The notes: generated by a model not told the origin, from the sequence alone. DNA of 64,000 bases from Polynucleobacter corsicus (GCF_018688255.1 NZ_CP061314.1:806001-870000); one strand, 5' to 3'. Positions 20,638 through 30,807 are shown, counted from the stretch's first letter. Translations and numbers: made by a program.

Positions 20638-23600
20638 CAGGTGCCCTCTAAGACAGATGGAGGTATTTCAAGGGGCCCGTTACCCGCGTACTTATCTAGA
20701 TACAGATAGATTACGGGGGTAATAATGAGCGTAACAAATTGCGAGAAGATTAAGCCGCCTGCTACGCTGATTCCTAATGGTTGGCGCAGCTCCGCTCCGG
20801 CACCAAGGCCAAGCGCGATAGGTAAGGCGCCCATGAGCGCTGCAACAGTAGTCATCATGATGGGACGAAAGCGCAAGATACAGGCTTCACGAATCGCTTT
20901 TTCGGGAGTCATACCTTGATTACGCTGCGCATCTAGTGCAAAGTCAATCATCAAAATTGCATTTTTCTTCACAATACCAATGAGCAGCAAGATGCCGATC
21001 GAAGCAACAACGGTGAGCTCAAATCCGAAGATGCGCAAGGACAAAATTGCACCAATCGCTGCAGAGGGCAGGCCAGCCAAAATGGTGAGAGGGTGGATAT
21101 AGCTCTCGTACAGAACGCCAAGCAAGATATAAATAACGCCTAGTGCAGCCAACAGCAAAATGACCTGACCCGATTGATTGTCTTTAAATACGGCTGCATC
21201 ACCACCATAACTCGTGATGATGGAGGGTGGTAAATCCACTGCCTTAACAAAGCCATCTATTGCTTTTGTTGCATCCCCCAAGAAAACATCTGGAGCGAGG
21301 TTAAAAGAAATCGTTACCGCTGGAATTTGACCTTGGTGGTTTACTGCAGTGGGTCCCACAGTTCTGACAAAGCTCGCCAAACTGGATAGCGGAATCAATT
21401 TATCTGTCGCTCTACCCCGAACGAAGACCTTGTTTAAGTCTGTCTCAAATTGACGATCATTCTCTGCTGTTTCCAAGATCACATAATAGGTATTGACAGG
21501 GGTATAAATGGTGGATACCTGCCTTTCACCGAAGGAAGAGTAGAGGGCAGTACGAATATCGGCAATGGATACTCCTGCGCTGGCAGCTTTTTCCCGATCA
21601 ATTTCAATTTTGACATTCAAACCTTTTAACTGCGAGTCGCTAGTGACATCCTTAAAAATGGGATCAGCGCGCATTTTTTGCAATAATTTCTCGGCCCATT
21701 CATTGACGCCTTCAAAGCCAACGCTTTGCAGGGTAAATTGATAGCGACTTTTACTGCTTCGACCACCTAGCTGTAAATTTTGTACTGGGCTCATGTAGAC
21801 CTGAATACCAGGAATTTCTTTAAACTTAGATCTAAGACCCTCCATGACCTTGCTCATTTTTTGGCGTTCATCCTTGGGCTTCAGAATGATGAAGAATCTT
21901 CCGGTATTGCGACCTGAACTTTGACCACCGCCAAGAATAGAGATTGAGGTTGCCACATTGGGATCGCTATCAACCACTTTCGCAGCCTGATCTTGCAAAG
22001 CCATCATTGTGCTAAAGGAAGTGTCTTCAGATGCTTCAACAGTCACGCGTAACTGGCCAATGTCCTCTTCCGGAAAGAATCCTTTTGGACTGTAGACAAA
22101 GAGAGCAATCGTGATGACAAAGCTGGCCAATGCCCCAAATAACACTCTTCTTCTATTGGCTAAGGCTAAATCTAAAAAGTGGACATACTTTTTTAAAGTC
22201 CACTCATATGCGCGATCGAACTGCTTTGTGATTTCATATTCTTTTGGATGCTTACCAGGTTTAGGCAAAAAGCGGCTGCATAACATTGGTACTACCGTTA
22301 ATGAGACAACGGCCGATACTAGGATTGATAGCGTCACTACAACGGCAAATTCTCTAAAGAGAAGACCAATTGGGCCGGCCATGAAAAATAGCGGAATAAA
22401 TACTGCAACCAGAGACAAGGAGATTGAGATGATCGTGAAGCCAACCTCTTTACTGCCTTTTAAAGCAGCTTTTAAGGGATCCATACCTTCTTCAACATAC
22501 CGCATGATGTTTTCTAATACTACGATTGCATCATCTACCACTAAGCCAACAGCAAGGGTAATGCCCAGCAAGGAAATGTTATTCAGGCTGTAGCCTAAAA
22601 AGTAGAAAACAAAGAATGCACCGATCAGAGAAATCGGTAAGCTAATGGATGGAATAACTGTTGCAGACAAATGCTTTAGAAATAGGAAGATTACCAAGAC
22701 AACGAGTGCGATAGTGAGAAGCAGGGTGAGATTCACATCATGAATCGACTCAATAATCGAAAGCGATCGGTCATTGATCAGTGTTAACTGAATAGACTCT
22801 GGCATTTGCGCTTGTAGAGAAGGTAACAGTTTTTTAATGGAGTCAACAACTTCAACCGTATTAGCATTTGGTTGGCGAAGTACAGCAATCGCTATTGAGC
22901 GCTCACCTTTTGCCGACGCAAAGGTCTTGACGTCCTCAAAGCTCTCTTGTACATCAGCAACATCTTTGAGATAGACTGGATATCCATTACGCTGGGCAAC
23001 GATCAGGTTGCCAAATTCTTCAGCTGATACTAGTTGTGGATTAGCATAAATGGTGATCAGCTGGCGGGGGCCATCAAGGGTTCCAATCGGGCTATTAGTA
23101 TTAGCTTTGTTGACTGCAGCTGCCACCTCATCCATGGTGATATTGCGATTTCCCAAAGCATCTGGTTTCACGCTTACTCTGACTGCATAACGCTTTGCTC
23201 CATAAACTGCTACTTGTGAAACCCCAGAAATAGTGGATAAGTTTGGAGACAATAGATTCTCTGCATAAGCATTCATTTCAGAGAGGCTGATTGACGGGGA
23301 GCTCATGCGCACAATTAATACGGGTGTATCGGCAGGATTAATCTTTCGATACGAAGGCGGTACCGTCATTTCAATTGGCAAACGGCGTTGGGCCCGTAAG
23401 AGGGCTGCCTGAACATCTACGGCCGCTTTATCAATATCGCGATCGCTTGTAAATTCAAGGGTGACACTTGTAGAACCAAGTGAGTTGGTGGAGCTGATGA
23501 CTTTGATGCCATCAATCGTTGAAAATTCTTTTTCAAGTGGCAGTGCAACAGCCGAGGCCATAATTTCAGGTGATGCACCAGGTAAGCTGGCTGATACAGA

Positions 23601-23735
23601 AATCACTGGCGTATTGAAACTAGGAAGAGCGGCTACTGGAATCTTAGTATAGGCAACAGTTCCAGCAATGACAGTTGCAATTGACAGCAATATCGTCATT
23701 ACGGGACGTCTAATGCATAGCTCGGAAAGCGTCAT
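20637..23735 (-). CDS. RND multidrug efflux transporter permease (HAE1 type)
   Basis: Inner-membrane proton-driven exporter pump of the AcrB/MdtB type. 1032 residues, with duplicated membrane halves and large periplasmic loops. Proton-relay aspartates are in VGLVVDDAIVVLENI (about residue 405), and the matching Lys is in GIVKKNAILMIDFAL. It overlaps the adaptor gene by 4 bp (ATGA) and shares a base with dnaQ downstream. No outer-membrane channel gene is nearby, so it must borrow one. Substrate is unknown. Confidence 0.93.
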   Translation of the reverse strand: MTLSELCIRRPVMTILLSIATVIAGTVAYTKIPVAALPSFNTPVISVSASLPGASPEIMASAVALPLEKEFSTIDGIKVISSTNSLGSTSVTLEFTSDRDIDKAAVDVQAALLRAQRRLPIEMTVPPSYRKINPADTPVLIVRMSSPSISLSEMNAYAENLLSPNLSTISGVSQVAVYGAKRYAVRVSVKPDALGNRNITMDEVAAAVNKANTNSPIGTLDGPRQLITIYANPQLVSAEEFGNLIVAQRNGYPVYLKDVADVQESFEDVKTFASAKGERSIAIAVLRQPNANTVEVVDSIKKLLPSLQAQMPESIQLTLINDRSLSIIESIHDVNLTLLLTIALVVLVIFLFLKHLSATVIPSISLPISLIGAFFVFYFLGYSLNNISLLGITLAVGLVVDDAIVVLENIMRYVEEGMDPLKAALKGSKEVGFTIISISLSLVAVFIPLFFMAGPIGLLFREFAVVVTLSILVSAVVSLTVVPMLCSRFLPKPGKHPKEYEITKQFDRAYEWTLKKYVHFLDLALANRRRVLFGALASFVITIALFVYSPKGFFPEEDIGQLRVTVEASEDTSFSTMMALQDQAAKVVDSDPNVATSISILGGGQSSGRNTGRFFIILKPKDERQKMSKVMEGLRSKFKEIPGIQVYMSPVQNLQLGGRSSKSRYQFTLQSVGFEGVNEWAEKLLQKMRADPIFKDVTSDSQLKGLNVKIEIDREKAASAGVSIADIRTALYSSFGERQVSTIYTPVNTYYVILETAENDRQFETDLNKVFVRGRATDKLIPLSSLASFVRTVGPTAVNHQGQIPAVTISFNLAPDVFLGDATKAIDGFVKAVDLPPSIITSYGGDAAVFKDNQSGQVILLLAALGVIYILLGVLYESYIHPLTILAGLPSAAIGAILSLRIFGFELTVVASIGILLLIGIVKKNAILMIDFALDAQRNQGMTPEKAIREACILRFRPIMMTTVAALMGALPIALGLGAGAELRQPLGISVAGGLIFSQFVTLIITPVIYLYLDKYAGNGPLEIPPSVLEGT

Positions 23736-25045
23736 TTTGGCTCAGCAGTAGTAGTTTTATCAGCGGGGGACTTCTCTGATTTAGCAGCTTTTGCCTCACG
23801 CACTTTACTGCCGGTGCGTAAATTCTGCTTGCCCTCAACCACAATGCGATCGCCAGAATTAATTCCAGTAATGACTGAGGTGCCCATGTACTCATAGGGT
23901 ACTTTCACCGGCTTTGCGGTGACTTTATCATCCTTATCAACTACATATACTAGACGCCCAGTAGGGCCGATGACAATGGCTTGAGTAGGAACGGCAATCA
24001 CGTCTTTTAAGTTGCTGGCATTGAGCGAAACGCGTGCAAATTGCCCGGGAAGTATTTCCAACTTATCGTTCGGAATTTGTGCCTTAACACGAACTGCGGC
24101 AATCAAGGGGTCAACTTGGTTATCGATCACCAGAACTTGACCTTCATAAGTATTTTTTCCGGTATCACCAATAGTCACTTTTACTTTTAAAGGCGCATCA
24201 TCTTTTTTATTTTCTAGGATGATGGGAATATCTTTTTCCGGAATGACAAACTGAACATTAATCGGGTTAAGTTGTGTGATTGTGACCATCGAACCTACGC
24301 TTGAGGTAGCAGTAGAGTTTGTTGAAGTTGTTACGACATTACTTGCTTGCACTAGGGAGCCGGGGAAGACGTTGATGATGCCTGCTCTTCCGTTAATCGG
24401 TGAGCGAATTGAGTCAAAGGAGAGTTGTACCTCGGCAGACCTAGCGGCTGCCTGAGCAGACTTTGCATTGGCAAGGGAGGTTTCTAGACCAGCCTTGGAG
24501 ATAAAGTTTTTTTCTACCAGCTCCTTAGCGCGTAAATATTGTTTTTGCGCGTCATCCGCTAATGCCTTTAACTTCTCATAGTTAGCGCGGTCGTTGCGAT
24601 CATCAAGGGTAAAGAGGAGTTCACCTTCTTTGACTTCTTGCCCATCCTTCACGTGAATGGTTTTCACTGTATTCGTAATCATTGGGCGAATATCGACGAT
24701 GCTATTGGAGATGATCGTACCGGTAGCTTCAATAATGAGAGGTACATCTTTTTTCTCTGCTACTACGCTAGTAATGACTTGAGGACCTCCCGCCTTTTTT
24801 CCTGCAGGAAAAAAATAGTCGTAGGTTTTAGACCCAGCATACAAAATGATCAGCACAAGCAAAATGCGCCATTTGTATTTCAGGGTAAATGCTTTAACGG
24901 TTGTGAAGTCTAATTTTTTGAGCTTATCTAGTTGTAGGTATGGAGAAGTTTTTTTCCACAGTGCACAGAGGCGGCCCAGCACCCAGTTTTTGAGCTTTGG
25001 CAACGAAGCGATCGCTTTATCAAGGGCTAATTCAATTTTTGACAC
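23732..25045 (-). CDS. RND efflux periplasmic adaptor (membrane fusion protein)
   Basis: Adaptor that links the RND pump to an outer-membrane channel. Lipoyl/barrel-sandwich halves are visible around TVKTIHVKDGQEVKEGELL and DSIRSPINGRAGI, with a hairpin between them. 437 residues. Unusual: about 58 charged residues precede the single transmembrane anchor (WRILLVLIILYAGSKTYDYF), whereas adaptors usually have a short N-terminus or a lipobox. The start is GTG at 25045; its ribosome site is weak. The C-terminus is Lys/Ala/Thr-rich. A 118-bp gap to rnhA and an AT-rich CGATATAAAAC upstream suggest its own promoter. Confidence 0.9.
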   Translation of the reverse strand: MSKIELALDKAIASLPKLKNWVLGRLCALWKKTSPYLQLDKLKKLDFTTVKAFTLKYKWRILLVLIILYAGSKTYDYFFPAGKKAGGPQVITSVVAEKKDVPLIIEATGTIISNSIVDIRPMITNTVKTIHVKDGQEVKEGELLFTLDDRNDRANYEKLKALADDAQKQYLRAKELVEKNFISKAGLETSLANAKSAQAAARSAEVQLSFDSIRSPINGRAGIINVFPGSLVQASNVVTTSTNSTATSSVGSMVTITQLNPINVQFVIPEKDIPIILENKKDDAPLKVKVTIGDTGKNTYEGQVLVIDNQVDPLIAAVRVKAQIPNDKLEILPGQFARVSLNASNLKDVIAVPTQAIVIGPTGRLVYVVDKDDKVTAKPVKVPYEYMGTSVITGINSGDRIVVEGKQNLRTGSKVREAKAAKSEKSPADKTTTAEPK

Positions 25046-25163
25046 AGTCTCGGTATTTTTCTTTGTTTTATATCGGTTAGGTAGGGAGTCAGCTTTGCTG
25101 TCCTAGAACGGGATTATTCTCTCACAAGGCTTCTAAACATGGGTGGTAGTGCCCTGATCCCAA

Positions 25164-25619
25164 TTAGGGCAGAAATTCCATCACGCCTTTGTTTGCTAGG
25201 AGGTCTGCCAGTTCATTTCCAGGATGGCCGTTGTGCCCACGAACCCAATGCCAGGAGATCTGATGGTCTGGGATGAGGGCGTCTAATTCTTGCCATAAAT
25301 CAGCATTTTTGACGGGATCTTTGCTGGCGGTCTTCCAGCCCCTCCTTTTCCAGCCCTCTAGCCACTCAGTCACACCTTTTTGAACGTACTGAGAGTCAGT
25401 CCATAGCTCAACCGAGCTAGTCTGCTTCAGGGCTCGCAGCGCATGAATGACGGCGCTAATTTCCATCCGATTATTGGTAGTGTGTTCAGCGCCGCCATGA
25501 AGGTGCTTTTCATGGCCACCTGAGCGTAGGACGGCACCCCAGCCCCCGGGACCTGGATTGCCTTTGCAGGCGCCATCGGTGTAAATGACAATATGAGGCA
25601 GTGGTTTGGTATGAGACAT
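25164..25619 (-). CDS. rnhA: Ribonuclease HI
   Basis: Cleaves RNA in RNA-DNA hybrids. 151 residues. The catalytic acidic residues are all visible: Asp in [16 protein letters not shown], Glu in NNRMEISAV, Asp in LWTDSQYV and Asp in [22 protein letters not shown] contains the flexible catalytic-loop His. It starts 4 bp after the stop of the YafS-like methyltransferase, so the two form an operon. Confidence 0.97.
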   Translation of the reverse strand: MSHTKPLPHIVIYTDGACKGNPGPGGWGAVLRSGGHEKHLHGGAEHTTNNRMEISAVIHALRALKQTSSVELWTDSQYVQKGVTEWLEGWKRRGWKTASKDPVKNADLWQELDALIPDHQISWHWVRGHNGHPGNELADLLANKGVMEFLP

Positions 25620-25623
25620 GCCG

Positions 25624-26439
25624 TTAATTTACTCGGTCTTGCTTATTTGCTAACTGTTGGCGACTTTCAGCTACTGGGCTTAATTGAGTGATGGCTGGGA
25701 TGCGAAGACCTTGAACTTGTCCGATCAGGCGGATGCCTTGCTGGCGCTTAATGGCCGAAACTAAGAAAACAGCCCCAAAAATAGGCCACCAGCGGTTGCC
25801 AGCAGGCTCCATGAAGTCCATTTTGGCCATACCTGACTCACCACTCAAGGGAAGCTTGTAGCAACCAAAATGGCCTCTATCTAGTGAGAAGTTCAGCAAC
25901 TGCAACCAGTCTTTAATTCTGAGAAGGCCAATAAATTGCCCATCCCTTGGTAAATAGGGGGTGCCGATTAATCTGCTGAGATATTGGCGCACGCCCCAAA
26001 GACTAGCTGGATTGAATCCAGAAATAATCAAGCGGCCCTCAGGACGCAGAACGCGCTCAGCTTCTCGCAGAATTTGATGGGGATCAGCAGCAAATTCCAA
26101 GACATGTGGCATGACTAATAAATCAATGGATTCAGAAGCAAAGGGCAGCTCATTGGCATTGCCTTCAATCTGATGCCAATTAAACTGCCCAGCCTGTGTT
26201 TGGCGATCATGAGAGTTCATCAGTAGCGCGTGCAAGGGCATGCGGTTCTCTGCCAAGGTGTTGATTTGCGGCAAACCCATTTGTACGGCATAAAAACCAA
26301 AGACATCGGCCACGATTTGATTAAAGCATTTCTGTTCCCAGGCTAGTACATAGCGCCCTGGAGGCGACTGAAGCCACTTTTCCCACGAACTCCATGGTGG
26401 TGCAGGCATCTGGGAGGGGGTGGATGGGGTTGGTATCAT
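25624..26439 (-). CDS. SAM-dependent methyltransferase, YafS-like
   Basis: Class I methyltransferase-fold protein. A SAM-domain core is visible around [19 protein letters not shown] and [19 protein letters not shown]. 271 residues. Its place next to rnhA and gloB matches E. coli yafS. Substrate is unknown. The ATG (26437-26439) lies only 6 bp from the divergent gloB ATG. A second in-frame ATG at 26409 (MPAPPWSSW) is possible, and neither has a clear ribosome site. Confidence 0.8.
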   Translation of the reverse strand: MIPTPSTPSQMPAPPWSSWEKWLQSPPGRYVLAWEQKCFNQIVADVFGFYAVQMGLPQINTLAENRMPLHALLMNSHDRQTQAGQFNWHQIEGNANELPFASESIDLLVMPHVLEFAADPHQILREAERVLRPEGRLIISGFNPASLWGVRQYLSRLIGTPYLPRDGQFIGLLRIKDWLQLLNFSLDRGHFGCYKLPLSGESGMAKMDFMEPAGNRWWPIFGAVFLVSAIKRQQGIRLIGQVQGLRIPAITQLSPVAESRQQLANKQDRVN

Positions 26440-26445
26440 GGTTCT

Positions 26446-27255
26446 ATGGTGAAGAATACTTTATTGCAAGTTTGGCCGATACCGGCTTTTGATGACAATT
26501 ACCTCTGGTGTATCCACGATGGCCAGTCTGCCCTGATTGTCGACCCAGGTGATGCTGCTCCCGTACTGCAATACCTTGAGCAAAATAAGCTGACCCTGAC
26601 TGGTATTTTAATCACCCATCACCATGCAGACCATACCGGCGGCATTGTTACTTTGCTCAATGCTCTTGGTTCGACTATCCCAGTTTATGGCCCAGCTGCG
26701 ATTGATATTCCGGGTCGTACGCATGCCCTGATGGAAGGCGACAAGGTAGAAGTCGCTGCGCCACGTATTAGCTTTGAGGTTTACGAGGTACCAGGCCACA
26801 CTTTGAGTCACATTGCTTACTTTGCGAACATGCAGGCTAATGTAGTTGAGCCCATGCTCTTTTGTGGCGATACCTTATTTGCGTCTGGCTGCGGTCGTTT
26901 GTTTGAGGGCACTCCAACCCAGATGAGCCAGTCTCTCGCGAAGTTCATCGCCTTACCCAAAAATACTCTGGTGTATTGCACTCATGAATACACCTTATCC
27001 AATATTCGCTTTGCGCTGGCAGTTGAGCCCAACAATGCCAATCTGATTACTTGGTCGCAAACTGCTAAAGCTCTGCGCGATCAACATCTACCAACATTGC
27101 CAACGACTATTGGGCAAGAACTACAAGTCAATCCATTCATGCGCTGTGATCAACAGGCTGTGATTGATGCCGCTTTCGAGGTCTCTGGCGAAAAATTGCT
27201 ACCTACGCCTGCTCATGTATTGGCGGTAATTCGGGCGTGGAAGGATCGGTTCTGA
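26446..27255 (+). CDS. gloB: Hydroxyacylglutathione hydrolase (glyoxalase II)
   Basis: Hydrolyses S-D-lactoylglutathione to D-lactate and glutathione, completing methylglyoxal detoxification. Metallo-beta-lactamase fold with THHHADHTGG at residues 57-66. Further metal ligands are in VPGHTLSH, FCGDTLF and CTHEYT. 269 residues, slightly longer than E. coli GloB. The stop TGA overlaps the mltD ATG by one base. Confidence 0.95.
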   Translation: MVKNTLLQVWPIPAFDDNYLWCIHDGQSALIVDPGDAAPVLQYLEQNKLTLTGILITHHHADHTGGIVTLLNALGSTIPVYGPAAIDIPGRTHALMEGDKVEVAAPRISFEVYEVPGHTLSHIAYFANMQANVVEPMLFCGDTLFASGCGRLFEGTPTQMSQSLAKFIALPKNTLVYCTHEYTLSNIRFALAVEPNNANLITWSQTAKALRDQHLPTLPTTIGQELQVNPFMRCDQQAVIDAAFEVSGEKLLPTPAHVLAVIRAWKDRF

Positions 27256-28652
27256 TGTTGTGGCGCTATGCAGCAATCCTCATGATTGCTGCACTCTCAG
27301 GTTGTGCCAGCACGGGAGATTGGTCTTCGGATACCCCGACACGTCAGGATCCACGTGCATCTAAAGCGAAGCGGGTCAATCTCAAAAATCAATCTGTAAG
27401 CGAACTATATGCACCATCGAGCAATCTTTGGATTCGGATTCGGGATGGCTTTGAGATGGAGCCTATGAATACACCGTTAGAGATCGAGCAAGTACGTTGG
27501 CTTAGCGCACGCCCAGACTATGTGCATCGCTCAATGGCTCGTTCATCACGCTATCTGTTCTATATCGTCCAAGAGGTGAATGCGCGCAATATGCCAACGG
27601 AGATCGCTTTGCTTCCGTTTGTTGAGAGTGCTTTCGTAACCAATGCTAAATCTAGCGCTAAGGCTATGGGCTTGTGGCAATTTATGCCTGCAACTGGTAA
27701 AGATTTTCAATTAACGCAAAACGTCTTTAGGGATGAGCGTAGGGATGTCTTGCAATCTACTGATGCGGCATTGGATTATCTGCAGCGTCTACACAAACAA
27801 TTCGGCAGTTGGGATCTTGCTCTGGCTGCCTATAACTGGGGGGCTGGTAATGTCTCAAAAGCCCAGAAACGCAATCTTGCTGCAGGACTTCCAACGGATT
27901 ACCTCAGTCTCAAGATGCCCAACGAGACTCGAAACTATGTTCCGAAGTTAATGGCTTACCGACAAATTGTTTTAGACCCGCAGGCTTACGGCATTGTTCT
28001 ACCGGATTTAGAAAACCATCCTTATTTCGTTGCTGTGGATGTCGGGTCTGATATCGACGTGGCCCTGGTAATTCAGTTGAGCGAAATTCCGGAGGACGAG
28101 TTTCATAGCCTGAACCCCTCATTTAATAAGCCGGTTATTTTGAGTAACGCTAATCAGCAAATCTTGCTGCCTTTTGGGCATGCCGAGGTCTTCCAGGCAA
28201 ACCTCAAGAAGTACACCAAGCCACTATCTTCTTGGTCGGCAGTACAAGTGACTAAGACGGAATCGGTTGATCAAGCAGCAAAAACGCTTGGTGTTGATGT
28301 GGATACCTTAAGGGGAGTCAATGGCATACCCAAAGGGATGAGAATTCGGGCGGGTTCAACGGTTTTGGTGCCTAAAACTAACCATCGCCCCGGTGATATT
28401 TCGGTAGCATTGGCTGAAAACGGTAGCCTCAGTTTAGATAAGCCAGCGCCGCCAGCGCCTAAAAATTGTGCAAAAGGGGCTAAGTGCGCAGCGGCAAAGA
28501 CTGGAAAAGCTGCCGCAAAGGGTAAATCTTCTGCAACTCAGCATAAATCCGCATCGACAGGGCTTGCAAAATCTGCGAAAAATGGATCTTCGAATCCAAA
28601 TAACTCTGCCCCTAAGACTTCGGCTAGCAAGGGAGCCAGCAAGATTCAGTAA
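27255..28652 (+). CDS. mltD: Membrane-bound lytic murein transglycosylase D
   Basis: Lipoprotein that cleaves peptidoglycan glycan strands. The N-terminus has a lipobox (AALSGCAS). The SLT catalytic domain is marked by LPFVESAFVTNAKSSAKAMG (catalytic Glu) and GLWQFMPATG. One LysM-like repeat follows (about residues 340-385, ending RAGSTVLVPK). The last 60 or so residues are a Lys/Ala/Ser low-complexity tail. 465 residues. I use ATG 27255, which has AAGGA at 27241-27245 and overlaps the gloB stop; the frame can be extended to GTG 27237. Confidence 0.92.
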   Translation: MLWRYAAILMIAALSGCASTGDWSSDTPTRQDPRASKAKRVNLKNQSVSELYAPSSNLWIRIRDGFEMEPMNTPLEIEQVRWLSARPDYVHRSMARSSRYLFYIVQEVNARNMPTEIALLPFVESAFVTNAKSSAKAMGLWQFMPATGKDFQLTQNVFRDERRDVLQSTDAALDYLQRLHKQFGSWDLALAAYNWGAGNVSKAQKRNLAAGLPTDYLSLKMPNETRNYVPKLMAYRQIVLDPQAYGIVLPDLENHPYFVAVDVGSDIDVALVIQLSEIPEDEFHSLNPSFNKPVILSNANQQILLPFGHAEVFQANLKKYTKPLSSWSAVQVTKTESVDQAAKTLGVDVDTLRGVNGIPKGMRIRAGSTVLVPKTNHRPGDISVALAENGSLSLDKPAPPAPKNCAKGAKCAAAKTGKAAAKGKSSATQHKSASTGLAKSAKNGSSNPNNSAPKTSASKGASKIQ

Positions 28653-28687
28653 GTCCAGATACTTTAATTTACTTATTTAGGTTGACC

Positions 28688-30571
28688 ATGTCCTACAAGT
28701 CAGAACACGAACGCTCTATTAAAGACCCAGATGGATTTTGGGGAGAGCAGGCAAAACTCATTCATTGGGAAAAACCATTTAATCAAGTTCTGGATTACGC
28801 AAACCCCCCGTTTGCTAAATGGTTTGAGGGTGGATTAACCAATCTTTGCTACAACGCAGTTGACCGTCACCTCAAAGAGCGCGCAAACCAAATCGCGCTA
28901 GTCGCTGTTTCAACAGAAGCCAATCTAGAAAAAGCATACACATTTAAAGAGCTCTACGTAGAAGTCAATCGTATTGCTGCCATCTACAAAGCGAACGGTG
29001 TTCAAAAGGGCGCTCGTGTATTGATCTACATGCCGATGATTGCAGAAGCTTGTTTTGCAATGCTCGCTTGTGCACGTATTGGTGCAATTCACTCAGTGGT
29101 CTTTGGTGGCTTTGCATCGCATAGTTTGGCATCACGTATTGACGATGCCAAACCGAAAATGATTGTGACTGCAGAGGCGGGCGCGCGTGGTGGTAAAGCA
29201 GTCCCTTATAAGCCTTTACTCGATGAGGCAATCAAGCTAGCAAGCTACAAGCCTGAAAAAGTTCTGATCGTGAATCGCGGTCTTACTGAGTTCGCTACAG
29301 TGGCTGGTCGTGATTTGGATTACGCAACTGAGCGCCAAAAGCACCTCGATGATTTAGTGCCGATTGAGTGGGTAGATGCAACTCACACTTCCTATATTTT
29401 GTATACCTCTGGCACTACTGGTAAGCCTAAAGGCGTACAACGCGACACTGGTGGTTATGCGGTCGCCTTGGCTTCCACCATGAAACACATCTTCTGCGGT
29501 AATCCCGGTGAGACCATGTTCTGCACATCCGATATTGGTTGGGTGGTGGGTCATAGCTACATCATTTACGCGCCATTGCTAAACGGCATGGCAACCATTC
29601 TGTACGAAGGCACGCCCTTACGCCCTGATGCGGGCATTTGGTGGGGGCTGGTTGAGAAGTACAAGGTATCAGTCATGTTCTCTGCACCAACTGCAGTGCG
29701 TGTTCTCAAGAAACAGGATCCTGCCTTCTTAACTAAATACGATCTCTCGAGCTTGCGTGCTTTGTTCTTGGCAGGCGAGCCCTTGGATGAGCCAACGGCA
29801 ACCTGGATTCATGATGCGATTAAGAAGCCGATCGTGGATAACTATTGGCAGACAGAAACAGGTTGGCCCATGTTGGCAATTCAGCGTGGGGTGGAAGTGA
29901 TGCCACACAAGTTTGGCTCGCCGGGTGTCCCGTCATTTGGTTACAACATGAAGCTATTGGATGACGCTACTTCGGAAGAGTTGGGCCCAGATCGGAAGGG
30001 CGTGATTGCGATTGAAGGCCCTTTGCCTCCAGGCTGCATGCAAACAGTCTGGGGTGACGATAAGCGTTTTGTAAGTACCTATTGGAAAACTATCCCCGGC
30101 AAGATGATTTACTCAACCTTTGATTGGGGTATTAAGGACAAAGACGGTTACTTCTTTATCTTAGGTAGAACCGATGACGTGATTAACGTCGCAGGCCATC
30201 GTTTGGGTACCCGTGAGATCGAGGAGAGTATTTCTAGTCATCCGAATATCTCTGAAGTCGCAGTGGTGGGGATTGAGGACAAACTCAAGGGTCAAGCGGC
30301 CATTGCTTTTGTGATTCCAAAGGATGCCTCCGATACAGCCACTCTAGAAGCAGAGTGTATGAAAACCGTCGACACCACTTTAGGAGCGATTGCTCGTCCA
30401 GGTCGGGTTTATGTAGTCACCGCCTTGCCTAAGACCCGTTCAGGCAAGATCGTGCGCCGTGCTCTCCAGGCTGTAGCTGAAGGGCGCGATCCTGGTGACA
30501 TCAGCACGATGGAAGATCAAGCCGTTTTAGCTCAAATTAAGACCATCATCGAGCAAAGCGCAAAGTCTTAA
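28688..30571 (+). CDS. prpE: Propionate--CoA ligase
   Basis: Activates propionate (and less well acetate) to acyl-CoA via an acyl-AMP. 627 residues of the acetyl-CoA synthetase family. The P-loop TSGTTGKPKGVQRDTGGYAV carries the RDTGGYAV form typical of PrpE rather than Acs. The C-terminal KTRSGKIVRR contains the catalytic and regulatory Lys. I use ATG 28688 (MSYKSEHERS), with TTAGG upstream; an in-frame TTG lies at 28682. It might take propionate linked to MmsA-type metabolism, but no methylcitrate genes are nearby. Confidence 0.92.
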   Translation: MSYKSEHERSIKDPDGFWGEQAKLIHWEKPFNQVLDYANPPFAKWFEGGLTNLCYNAVDRHLKERANQIALVAVSTEANLEKAYTFKELYVEVNRIAAIYKANGVQKGARVLIYMPMIAEACFAMLACARIGAIHSVVFGGFASHSLASRIDDAKPKMIVTAEAGARGGKAVPYKPLLDEAIKLASYKPEKVLIVNRGLTEFATVAGRDLDYATERQKHLDDLVPIEWVDATHTSYILYTSGTTGKPKGVQRDTGGYAVALASTMKHIFCGNPGETMFCTSDIGWVVGHSYIIYAPLLNGMATILYEGTPLRPDAGIWWGLVEKYKVSVMFSAPTAVRVLKKQDPAFLTKYDLSSLRALFLAGEPLDEPTATWIHDAIKKPIVDNYWQTETGWPMLAIQRGVEVMPHKFGSPGVPSFGYNMKLLDDATSEELGPDRKGVIAIEGPLPPGCMQTVWGDDKRFVSTYWKTIPGKMIYSTFDWGIKDKDGYFFILGRTDDVINVAGHRLGTREIEESISSHPNISEVAVVGIEDKLKGQAAIAFVIPKDASDTATLEAECMKTVDTTLGAIARPGRVYVVTALPKTRSGKIVRRALQAVAEGRDPGDISTMEDQAVLAQIKTIIEQSAKS

Positions 30572-30592
30572 ACCTGGCTTGGCAGCATCAAA

Positions 30593-30628
30593 AACAAGCC
30601 CCTTGGTCGTGTGACTTAGGGGCTTGTT
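30593..30628 (+). terminator. Terminator-like hairpin after prpE
   Basis: AACAAGCCCC (30593-30602) pairs perfectly with GGGGCTTGTT (30619-30628) over a 16-nt loop. There is no long T-run after it, so termination may be partial or on the opposite strand, where the A-run reads as U. Confidence 0.6.
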
Positions 30629-30676
30629 ACCTTGCAGGCCTAATTGGCTGGGAATCCAAGGGTTTATACGCAAAAC

Positions 30677-30685
30677 TGGTATGAT
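30677..30685 (+). promoter_or_regulatory. Candidate extended -10 promoter of carAB
   Basis: TGGTATGAT is an extended -10 (TGn plus TATGAT) in the 236-bp gap between prpE and carA. No good -35 is visible. It would leave a leader of about 115 nt before carA. The rest of this gap holds the prpE hairpin and nothing else I recognise. Confidence 0.35.
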
Positions 30686-30807
30686 TCAAGGGTTCAAAAC
30701 TTAATAAATTACCCTAGCGCTTAAAGACACTCACCTCCCGCACAAACAGTCCTGGGTTGGTCTTTTTGGGGTGTTGAGCGTCGGATGGAGCAGGGACTGG
30801 AGATGGT

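Noticed and set aside
22111..22593. 160-codon plus-strand frame inside the RND pump gene
   Set aside because: Antisense to conserved transporter sequence; no independent support.
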